From Actinomycetota bacterium (GTDB lineage Bacteria > Actinomycetota > Acidimicrobiia > Spongiisociales > UBA11373), in assembly GCA_003486285.1 (NCBI GenBank), contig DNGH01000093.1, positions 1-11,368 of the forward strand: a stretch of 11,368 nucleotides of DNA, given 5' to 3'. Position numbers and translations under genes: made by a program. Shown here piece by piece: positions 5,532-11,368 of this stretch. Each line of letters begins with the position of its first letter. The stretch's first letter is position 1. The notes beneath the pieces are model-generated. The model ran no database searches. It was given only the letters and a program-made list of their open reading frames with translations, and was not told the DNA's origin.

Positions 5532-6727
5532 CGCCGCACCTCCAGGTGGGTCCGGACCGGGCCAATGGCAAGCCCTTTCACCCCGACGAACAGGGCGAGT
5601 TCGGGCTCCTCGCGGGTGATGAGGTCGTAGAGGACATCGGCGACGGTGTCGACGCGGACGTCGCGGCCCCCCAACCCGACCACGTACCCGAAGATGGGAG
5701 GGGCATCGGGCATGCCGTACATCGCCGAGCGGATCTCGGCGGCGAAGATCCCGGAATGGCCCGGACCCATGTTGCGGTCCAGCACTGCCACCTTCTTGCG
5801 TCCCGCCAGGACGCGGCGCATCGCGGCGAAGGGGAAGGGACGGAAGGCGACCAGGCGCAGCAGGCCGACCTTGATCCCGTTGCGGCGCGCCTCGCGCACC
5901 GCCTGGCGGACGTTGGAGGTGAGGGCCCCCGCCGAGACGATCACGTAGTCGGCATCGTCGAGCAGGTACTCCTCGAGCGGCGTGTAGCGGCGGCCCAGGG
6001 TCTCGCCGAACTCCTCCCCCGCCTCGACAAGCAGGCGGCCGGCTCGCTCCATCGCCTCGAAGATCTTGTAGCGGAGTTCGAAGTAGTGATCCCGGTTCAC
6101 CAGGCCGCCGTAGGCGCGCGGCTCGGCGGGATCGAGGTCGTAGATCGGCTGGAACTTCGGCAGATACGCATCCACCGCGGACTGGTCGTGGACGATCAGG
6201 GGTTCGGCGGTGTGGGAGAGGATGAAGGCGTCCATCCCCACCATCGCCGGGAGGTACACCTGCTCCGCCACCTTGTAGGACCAGATGACGAAGTCCTGGG
6301 CCTCCTGCACCGACTCGGCGAAGAGCATCATCCAGCCGATGTCGCGCTGGGAGAGGATGTCGGTCTGGTCGCTCCAGATCGACCAGCCTGGAGCCATGGC
6401 GCGACTGACGTTGGTGAGGACGACGGGGAGGCGGGCCCCCACCGCCCAGTGCAGCATCTCGTGCATCAGCGCCAGGCCCTGGCCGCTGGTGGCGGTGTAG
6501 GTGCGCGAGCCCGCCGCGGAGGCCCCGACGCAGGCCGCCATCGCCGAGTGCTCGGACTCCACGGTGATGAAGGTGGCGTCGAGCTTCCCCGATGCGGTGA
6601 GCTCGGAGAGCAGTTCCACGATCATCGTCTGCGGCGTGATCGGATAGGCCGAGATCACCTCGGCGCGCGACAGCATCGCCCCATAGGCGGCGGCGTGGTT
6701 GCCGGTGAGGAGCAGCCGCTCAGGCAT
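5528..6727 (-). CDS. porA: 2-oxoacid:ferredoxin oxidoreductase alpha subunit (pyruvate type)
   Basis: The 399-aa alpha subunit pairs with PorB to form the thiamine pyrophosphate active site. The YPITPQT motif (28-34), VESEHSAM (56-63) and ATSGQGLALM are characteristic of the pyrimidine-binding domain. A C-terminal transketolase-like domain is recognisable from VIVSAGALTSNVRQAV through GLLRLVAFRPFP to VLDRNMGPGHSG. The size matches the free alpha subunit of the archaeal/Thermotoga-type enzyme and not the large fused PFOR. ATG 6727 overlaps the upstream gene's stop by 8 nt (ATGCCTGA), with AAAGGGA about 9 nt before it. Specificity between pyruvate and 2-oxoisovalerate is not certain, but the beta subunit leans toward pyruvate. 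Confidence 0.95.
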   Translation of the reverse strand: MPERLLLTGNHAAAYGAMLSRAEVISAYPITPQTMIVELLSELTASGKLDATFITVESEHSAMAACVGASAAGSRTYTATSGQGLALMHEMLHWAVGARLPVVLTNVSRAMAPGWSIWSDQTDILSQRDIGWMMLFAESVQEAQDFVIWSYKVAEQVYLPAMVGMDAFILSHTAEPLIVHDQSAVDAYLPKFQPIYDLDPAEPRAYGGLVNRDHYFELRYKIFEAMERAGRLLVEAGEEFGETLGRRYTPLEEYLLDDADYVIVSAGALTSNVRQAVREARRNGIKVGLLRLVAFRPFPFAAMRRVLAGRKKVAVLDRNMGPGHSGIFAAEIRSAMYGMPDAPPIFGYVVGLGGRDVRVDTVADVLYDLITREEPELALFVGVKGLAIGPVRTHLEVRR

Positions 6728-8381
6728 TGGAGAAGTCCCTTTCGTTGACCAGGATCAGTGCCCGACCCGGGCACTCGACGACGCAGATCCCACACCCCTT
6801 GCAGTACTCCAGGTCGATATCCGGCGCACCCGACTCCCAGCGGATCGCGCCGTCGGGGCAGAACACGAAGCAGGTGCCGCACTCGTTGCAGTGGCCGCAC
6901 GACAGGCAGCGCTCGATCTCGGCGAGGGCCGCCGCCGCGGCGATGGTCAGGGTCTCCTCGCCCAGGGGGTCGGACGAACCGGACTCCGCCTCGACGATGC
7001 GCGGGTTGCGTACCCGGTGCGCCGGATTCACCTCGGCGGGCGTGACCACCTCGGCCGGCGGCTCCTCGGGCCAGCGTCCGCCGAACCCGAGCCGGAGGTC
7101 GATGGCGCGGGCGGCGGCGCGCCCCGCGGCGATGGCGTCCACCACCGTGGCCGGGCCGGTGACCAGGTCGCCCCCGGCATGCACCCGGCGATCGGCGGTC
7201 ATGCCGGAGGCGCCGACCGCCAGCCAGCCGGAGTCATCCTTGAGGCGATCCGGGATCGGCCCCAGGTCGGCGAGTTCTCCCACCGCCGCGAACACGGCGT
7301 CGAAGACGAGGCGGCGGGTCTCGCCGGTGGGCTCGGGGCTACGGCGGCCCGAGGCATCGATCGGACCGAGGCGCATCTCCTCGACGGTGACGGCCAGGCC
7401 GCCCTCGGCGCGCTCCACGCGGCGGGGCACGACCAGCCATTCGAAGACGACACCGTCGCCGCGGGCGCGCTGGTACTCCTCGTAGATCGCCGGCATCTCC
7501 TCGGCGGTGCGCCGGTACAGCACCGTGACGTCGACCCCGAGGCGGCGCAGCACCCGGGCCACGTCCATCGCGGTGTTGCCGCCTCCGATGACGGCACAGC
7601 GCCCGGCGGGCAACTCGGCATGACCGCGGCTCACCCCATCGAGGAACTCCAGGCCGGGCGTCATGAGCTCCTCACCCGGGATACCGACCGGACGCTCGAT
7701 GCAGGCACCCGTGGCGAGGAACACCGCAGAGTGATCCGCGGCGAGTTCGTCGAGGAGGTAGTCGTGTCCCATCTCGACCCCGGTGCGGAACTCGATCCCC
7801 ATGGCACGCAGGCGATCGATCTCGTGATCGACCACCGCGGCGGGAAGGCGGTAGTCGGGGATGGCGTGGCGCAACATCCCGCCCGGCTGGTCGCTCCGCT
7901 CGAACACGGTGACCCGGTGCCCGGTGCGCGCCAGGTAGTACGCCGCCGCGAGTCCGGCCGGGCCCGAGCCGACCACCGCCACCCGATGGCCGGTCTTGTG
8001 GTGGGGGCGGGCATGGGGGAGGTCGGCGGTGGCGTCGCCCAGCCAACGCTCCACGGAGCGGATCGACACGGGAGCGTCACCCGACGCCGGCGTCAGGTTG
8101 CAGGCCGCCTCACAGAGGTGGGGGCACACCCGTCCGGTGATGCGCGGGAAGGGGTTGCGCGCGGTGAAGGCGGCAAAGGCCGCGTCGAGGCGGCCGGTCC
8201 TCACCAGATCCAGATAGGCGGGGATGCCGACCCCTGCCGGGCAAGCGGCGGCGCACGGCGCAGTGCGGGCGGCCGCGACGGGCCGGACACTCCGCCATGC
8301 CCCGGTCTTCAGACCGGTCCGGGTCGAGGCGAGCGAGATCGGGATCTCGGGGTAGTCGTCGACGTGATCCAGCGGGCTCAT
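6720..8381 (-). CDS. GltD-like FAD/NAD(P) oxidoreductase fused to a PorD-like 2[4Fe-4S] ferredoxin domain
   Basis: The 553-aa protein joins an NAD(P)-linked flavoprotein to the ferredoxin (delta) subunit of the oxidoreductase. The N-terminal Fe-S domain, as in the glutamate synthase small subunit, has Cys43 and Cys47 (CAAACP) and GRVCPHLCEAAC with Cys86, Cys90 and Cys94. The FAD site is VVGSGPAGLAAA (137-148). The nucleotide site is VIGGGNTAMD (264-273), followed by LYRRTAEEMP, whose paired Arg suggest NADP preference. The C-terminal domain has two ferredoxin motifs: C498xxC501xxC504xxxC508P and C527xxC530xxC533xxxC537P, plus an extra CxxC at 492/495. No separate porD is seen, so this fusion supplies the delta role. 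ATG 8381 overlaps the gamma stop (ATGA), with GGGGGTGG upstream. It is likely the electron outlet to NAD(P). A comparable wiring is known for the Thauera 2-oxoglutarate:NADP enzyme (KorABC). Confidence 0.92.
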   Translation of the reverse strand: MSPLDHVDDYPEIPISLASTRTGLKTGAWRSVRPVAAARTAPCAAACPAGVGIPAYLDLVRTGRLDAAFAAFTARNPFPRITGRVCPHLCEAACNLTPASGDAPVSIRSVERWLGDATADLPHARPHHKTGHRVAVVGSGPAGLAAAYYLARTGHRVTVFERSDQPGGMLRHAIPDYRLPAAVVDHEIDRLRAMGIEFRTGVEMGHDYLLDELAADHSAVFLATGACIERPVGIPGEELMTPGLEFLDGVSRGHAELPAGRCAVIGGGNTAMDVARVLRRLGVDVTVLYRRTAEEMPAIYEEYQRARGDGVVFEWLVVPRRVERAEGGLAVTVEEMRLGPIDASGRRSPEPTGETRRLVFDAVFAAVGELADLGPIPDRLKDDSGWLAVGASGMTADRRVHAGGDLVTGPATVVDAIAAGRAAARAIDLRLGFGGRWPEEPPAEVVTPAEVNPAHRVRNPRIVEAESGSSDPLGEETLTIAAAAALAEIERCLSCGHCNECGTCFVFCPDGAIRWESGAPDIDLEYCKGCGICVVECPGRALILVNERDFSNA

Positions 8382-8944
8382 ACCGCCACCCCCAGCACCA
8401 CGTGGTCGTAGGCCTCCTGGGCTGCGGCGCGGTTCTCGGCACCCTTGACCGGAACCTCGTGCTCGATCGCCGCCAGCAGATCCTCCAAGGTCACGATCCC
8501 GGTGGCGCGCACGAAGGCGCCGAGGATCGCGGTGTTCACCACCGGCTGCGCCGCACTCCCCAGTCCGTGGTCCAGAGCGATGCGGGACGCATCGACGGTG
8601 GCGACGCGGAAGATCGAGTCGATGCCGAGGCGGTCCGGTGGATCGGGGGAGTTCACCACCACCCATCCCCCGGGACGCAAACCGGCGAGCGGGGCGGCGG
8701 TGGCGAGCAGGGTGGCGTCGAGGATCAGGAGGTGGTCGGGCTCGCGGATGTCCTGGCGCACGAAGGTGTCGTCACCCTCCTCGGCGATGCGGGCGAAGGC
8801 CACCACCGGGGCGCCGCGGCGCTCCACCCCGTAATCGGGATAGCTCTGGACGTAGCGGCCGGTGCGGAAGGCGGCCTGGGCCAGCGTCTTGGAGGCGACC
8901 ACCGCGCCTTGGCCGCCGCGGCCGTGAAACCGCAACTCGATCAT
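8378..8944 (-). CDS. porG: 2-oxoacid:ferredoxin oxidoreductase gamma subunit
   Basis: The 188-aa gamma subunit belongs to the pyruvate/ketoisovalerate oxidoreductase catalytic family; this domain contacts CoA in homologous enzymes. The N-terminal ELRFHGRGGQGAVVASK is diagnostic (GRGGQG at 8-13). SYPDYGVERRGAPVVAFARI and PVVNTAILGAFVRATGIV are further family segments. It is a stand-alone gamma, not fused to delta; the delta-type domain sits on the next gene. ATG 8944 is the first gene of the operon. The SD is poor (GGGACGGGGCTG before ATG), so leader length and promoter remain unclear. Confidence 0.95.
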   Translation of the reverse strand: MIELRFHGRGGQGAVVASKTLAQAAFRTGRYVQSYPDYGVERRGAPVVAFARIAEEGDDTFVRQDIREPDHLLILDATLLATAAPLAGLRPGGWVVVNSPDPPDRLGIDSIFRVATVDASRIALDHGLGSAAQPVVNTAILGAFVRATGIVTLEDLLAAIEHEVPVKGAENRAAAQEAYDHVVLGVAV

Positions 8945-9075
8945 CAGCCCCGTCCCGGGATCGTGTAACTCGTGGCTACAGGATCACCCCGGGCGGGCCG
9001 CGGCGGTATGGGCCGGACGGACCTATCGCGCCGGGGATGGCGGGTGGACCAAAGGGCGCTCCTACCCTCAGAGTG
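8945..9075. promoter_or_regulatory. Divergent intergenic region between the por operon and ctaA
   Basis: This 131-bp region must drive porG leftward and ctaA rightward. On the plus side TACCCT (9063-9068) lies 7 nt before the ATG of ctaA, as in actinobacterial leaderless promoters. On the minus side CACGAT (8965-8960) is a possible but weak -10, with no good -35. Close spacing would allow shared or opposed control of the two units. Confidence 0.45.
9063..9068 (+). promoter_or_regulatory. Candidate -10 box of a leaderless ctaA transcript
   Basis: TACCCT matches the TAnnnT pattern, and 7 nt separate it from ATG 9076, placing the expected transcription start at or next to the start codon. No SD is present. 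No clear -35 is seen. Confidence 0.45.
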
Positions 9076-9969
9076 ATGCGACCGACCCGGGATCCGTTGG
9101 TGCGAGCCCTCGCCCGGTGGTCGCTCGCCACCACGATCTTCCTGGTGATGCTCGGGGGGTACACCCGGGGCAGCGGCAGCGGGTACGGATGCAAGGACCG
9201 CTGGCCGCTCTGCGAGAACGGGCTGCTCGGAGGGCTGCTCCCCCGCCTCGAGTACCACATGATCGTCGAGTGGACCCACCGCTGGGTGGCGGCGATCGTG
9301 GGCCTGCTCATCGTGGCGACTGCGGTGGCGGCGTGGCGGGCCCGGCCCCGCAACCCCCGGGCGCTGGGGCCGGCGGTGGCGGCGATCTTCGTGGTGGGCC
9401 TCCAGGCCTGGCTGGGCCGGGCGATCGTCAAGGGCGGTCTCGATCGCGACCTGGTCTCGATCCACCTCACGGTGTCGATGGCGATCATCGGCCTCTTGGT
9501 GCTGGTGGTGATCGGCTGCCGGGAGGGCCCGGCGTCGCGGGCGGGAATCGGGTGGCGATGGGCACTCGTTACCGGAGCCGCCACCGCCTACGGGGTCCTG
9601 CTGCTCGGCTCGACGGTGCACAACCTCTACTTTGCGGGGTGGCCGGTGATGCAGGACGGCCTCGTCCCCGAGTTTGCCAACCGCTATGTCGTGCTCCACT
9701 ACACGCACCGCGTCGTCGCCGGGTTGGGGTTCCTCTACCTGGTGTGGCTGGCGTGGCGCGCCTGGAGGACGGCGCGGGCGGAGCGGTGGCTCCTCGCCGC
9801 CGCCGCCGGCGCCTTCACCGTCAACGTCGCCCTCGGCGCGGTGCACGTCTTCACCGAGGTGTCCTCGGCGGCGGTGGTCGCCTTTCATCTTCTGTTCGCC
9901 GCCCTGGCCTGGGCGGCGTCGGTCGGAGCCGCGGCGGTGGCCTGGGGGTGGCACCGGTCCGCACCGTGA
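9076..9969 (+). CDS. ctaA: Heme A synthase (COX15/CtaA family)
   Basis: The 297-aa polytopic membrane protein oxidises the methyl group of heme O to give heme A, the cofactor of aa3-type cytochrome c oxidase. About eight hydrophobic segments are visible. The four family histidines are present at His68 (EWTHRW, with the paired Glu65), His130 (SIHLTVS), His211 (HYTHRVVAG) and His271 (FHLLFAALAW). The first outer loop has the cysteine pair C39 and C46 (GCKDRWPLC), a feature of the Cys-containing class; the second-half loop has no such pair. Start ATG 9076 has no SD but lies 7 nt after TACCCT, so the transcript may be leaderless. GTG 9073 is an adjacent alternative. No other oxidase gene is in the window. 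Confidence 0.93.
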   Translation: MRPTRDPLVRALARWSLATTIFLVMLGGYTRGSGSGYGCKDRWPLCENGLLGGLLPRLEYHMIVEWTHRWVAAIVGLLIVATAVAAWRARPRNPRALGPAVAAIFVVGLQAWLGRAIVKGGLDRDLVSIHLTVSMAIIGLLVLVVIGCREGPASRAGIGWRWALVTGAATAYGVLLLGSTVHNLYFAGWPVMQDGLVPEFANRYVVLHYTHRVVAGLGFLYLVWLAWRAWRTARAERWLLAAAAGAFTVNVALGAVHVFTEVSSAAVVAFHLLFAALAWAASVGAAAVAWGWHRSAP

Positions 9970-9983
9970 CGAAGGAGGAGTTT

Positions 9984-10433
9984 ATGGAAGTCACTTTCGA
10001 GGATCGGACCGCGCAACCGACGCTGTCGATCCGCACCCGGGCTGCGGTTCAGGACATGCCCGGCGTGTTCGGCGACGCCTTCGAGGCGGTCATGCAGTAC
10101 CTGGGCCAGATGGGCGAGCAACCCGCGGCGATGCCGTATGCGGTGTACCGCAACATGGACATGCAGGATCTCGACCTCGAGATCGGCTTTCCGGTGGCGC
10201 GGCCGCTTCCCGGCGAAGGTCGCATCCAACCCGGTGAGATCCCGGGCGGACGCTGGGCCACGGTGATGCACGTCGGGCCGTATGACCAGATCGGCGCCTC
10301 CTGGGGCCGGCTCACCGCGGGCATCGCCGCCGCGGGGATGACGATCGCCGGGCCGGCCTACGAGTTCTACTTCGACGGGCCGGAGACGCCACCCGAGAAG
10401 ATCCGGACCCTGCTCGGACACCCGGTCGCCTAG
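9984..10433 (+). CDS. GyrI-like / effector-binding domain protein
   Basis: The 149-aa protein is a stand-alone GyrI-like small-molecule-binding domain (AraC effector-binding fold). Family features are the N-terminal strand PTLSIRTRAAVQDMPGVFG, GRWATVMHVGPYDQIGASW in the second half, and the closing YEFYFDGPETPPEKIRTLL. It has no DNA-binding domain. ATG 9984 is chosen because AAGGAGG lies 7 nt upstream. GTG 9966 would instead create a GTGA overlap with the ctaA stop and give MTKEEF before the Met. The gene is 14 nt from ctaA and probably co-transcribed. Known members bind toxins, dyes or drugs, or inhibit gyrase; the ligand here is unknown. Confidence 0.88.
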   Translation: MEVTFEDRTAQPTLSIRTRAAVQDMPGVFGDAFEAVMQYLGQMGEQPAAMPYAVYRNMDMQDLDLEIGFPVARPLPGEGRIQPGEIPGGRWATVMHVGPYDQIGASWGRLTAGIAAAGMTIAGPAYEFYFDGPETPPEKIRTLLGHPVA

Positions 10434-10453
10434 CGACCTCACGCCGCAGGGCG

Positions 10454-10484
10454 GGCCGGGTCGGTGCCGCGTACCATCCCGGCC
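10454..10484 (+). promoter_or_regulatory. Candidate leaderless promoter and flanking inverted repeat before the permease gene
   Basis: TACCAT (10472-10477) lies 7 nt before GTG 10485, the same geometry as at ctaA, and there is no SD. A 7-bp inverted repeat, GGCCGGG (10454-10460) and CCCGGCC (10478-10484), brackets this box and could be an operator or a chance GC-rich match. Confidence 0.4.
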
Positions 10485-11368
10485 GTGACCGCCGTCGCCA
10501 TGACCCTGCGCAGCCGACCCCGCCTGCCGCGTTGGCTCTCCCGCACTCTCGCCTTCGGTGCAATCTTCGCCGTGCTGGCCCTGCTGTGGGAGGGCTACAA
10601 GGTGCTGGGCAAGGCGAGCGACGGACTGATCCCGTTCACCGACGTCCGCCTCCCGGTGCGTCCCGACGACACCTCGATGCCGCACGTCTTCGACGTGTTC
10701 GCCGCGCTGTTCCGCCCGGTGAGCCGGGCCCGTGACGCCGACCTCCTGGTGTGGCTGCTGATCAAGAACGCCGCCATCACCTGGCACCGCGCCGCCATCG
10801 GGTTCCTGATGGGGAGCCTGGCCGGGTTCGGGCTGGGAGCGCTGTTCGCCCGCTCCCGGCTTCTCGAGCGCGGGCTGATGCCGTTCGTCGTCGCCAGCCA
10901 GACGATCCCGCTCATCGCCATCGCCCCGATGATCGTGATCTGGGGCGGCTCGGGAGCCTGGCCGTCGTGGCTGGTGAGAGCCTTCATGCTCGACGATGCC
11001 GGGTTCTCCGTCGCGATCATCTCCGCCTACCTCACCTTCTTCCCGGTGACGATCAACTCACTGCGCGGCCTCCGCTCCCCCGACCCGGCCGCGGTGGAGT
11101 TGATGCGCTCCTACGCCGCCAGCGAGACCCAGGTGCTCACCAAGCTGCGCATGCCGGCATCGATCCCCTACGTCTTCACCGCGTTGAAGATCTCGGCCAC
11201 GGCCAGCGTGATCGGGGCGATCATCGGCGAGTTGCCGGCGGGCCTGGGAGACGGGCTGGGCAGGTCGCTGCTGACCTTCTCCTACTACTACGTGAGCGGC
11301 CCCGAGAAGCTCTACGGCGCCATCCTGATCTCGGCCCTGCTCGGCATCACCTTCGTCAGCCTGGTATC
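10485..11368 (+). CDS. ABC transporter permease, NitT/TauT type (3' truncated by window edge)
   Basis: At least 294 residues of an inner-membrane permease are present, and the frame is still open at the window end. Hydrophobic segments lie at about 21-40, 103-122, 131-153, 173-193, 235-255 and 277-294. The cytoplasmic EAA-type loop that docks the ATPase is YAASETQVLTKLRMPASIPY (210-229), followed by ISATASVIGAIIGE. This arrangement and the GAIIGELPAGLGDGLGRSLL stretch match the nitrate/sulfonate/taurine-type (binding-protein-dependent, SsuC/TauC-like) permeases, which also include pyrimidine-precursor and other importers. The substrate is unknown. GTG 10485 is preferred because of the TACCAT box 7 nt before it; ATG 10500 is the alternative. 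The binding protein and ATPase are not in the window and probably follow. Confidence 0.88.
   Translation, partial: MTAVAMTLRSRPRLPRWLSRTLAFGAIFAVLALLWEGYKVLGKASDGLIPFTDVRLPVRPDDTSMPHVFDVFAALFRPVSRARDADLLVWLLIKNAAITWHRAAIGFLMGSLAGFGLGALFARSRLLERGLMPFVVASQTIPLIAIAPMIVIWGGSGAWPSWLVRAFMLDDAGFSVAIISAYLTFFPVTINSLRGLRSPDPAAVELMRSYAASETQVLTKLRMPASIPYVFTALKISATASVIGAIIGELPAGLGDGLGRSLLTFSYYYVSGPEKLYGAILISALLGITFVSLV

Noticed and set aside
3682..5571. A 629-aa version of the LLM protein
   Set aside because: The extra 328 N-terminal residues run out of frame over porB; the family start is MRFALQAGG at 4587.
6699..8411. Plus-strand open frame of 570 codons, and similar ones at 5546-6748 and 4656-5630
   Set aside because: They are antisense to strongly identified por genes and read as His/Gly/Arg/Ala-rich low-complexity translation without family features.
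8638..9075. N-terminal extension of heme A synthase
   Set aside because: It is Arg/Gly/Pro-rich translation opposite porG; the family N-terminus begins at 9076.
1..11368. tRNA, rRNA or riboswitch
   Set aside because: No cloverleaf, rRNA-like or recognisable riboswitch core was seen by eye in the intergenic stretches; a covariance search could not be run.

Overview
The window is very GC-rich (about two thirds G+C by eye). It carries an F420-type luciferase-like oxidoreductase, a SigE-type ECF sigma factor and SD-less genes whose start lies 7 nt after a TAnnnT box. Together these suggest a high-GC actinobacterium, perhaps an Acidimicrobiia-like lineage; this is inference from gene content, with no rRNA or marker gene present. 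The heme A synthase implies a cytochrome aa3-type respiratory chain.

Region 1 (27-2449, minus) is a two-gene unit. An ECF sigma factor overlaps by ATGA a 619-aa single-pass membrane protein whose outer part is six tandem copies of an ~85-90 aa beta-rich module. The layout suggests a sigma factor paired with a surface sensor or structural partner, but the partner has no recognisable anti-sigma domain. Region 2 (2450-3681) is a repeat-rich island. It holds a palindromic repeat, three different 7-bp tandem arrays, a 3' gene remnant with its probable terminator, a small secreted lipoprotein (minus) and a strong hairpin between that gene and the operon upstream of it.

Region 3 (3682-8944, minus) is a compact five-gene operon. 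It encodes a pyruvate-type 2-oxoacid:ferredoxin oxidoreductase: gamma subunit; a GltD-like FAD/NAD(P) oxidoreductase fused to a PorD-like 2[4Fe-4S] domain; alpha; beta; then an LLM-class F420-dependent-type oxidoreductase. The first four genes overlap by 4 or 8 nt. The fusion would allow electrons from oxidative decarboxylation of a 2-oxoacid to reach NAD(P), or the reverse, within one complex.

Region 4 (9076-11368, plus) is divergent from the operon. It holds heme A synthase (ctaA), a GyrI-like ligand-binding protein, and a NitT/TauT-type ABC transporter permease cut by the window edge. The two genes with no SD (ctaA and the permease) both look leaderless. The window therefore places an oxygen-sensitive enzyme class next to an aerobic respiration gene. 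The least explained elements are the sigma/surface-repeat pair and the repeat island.
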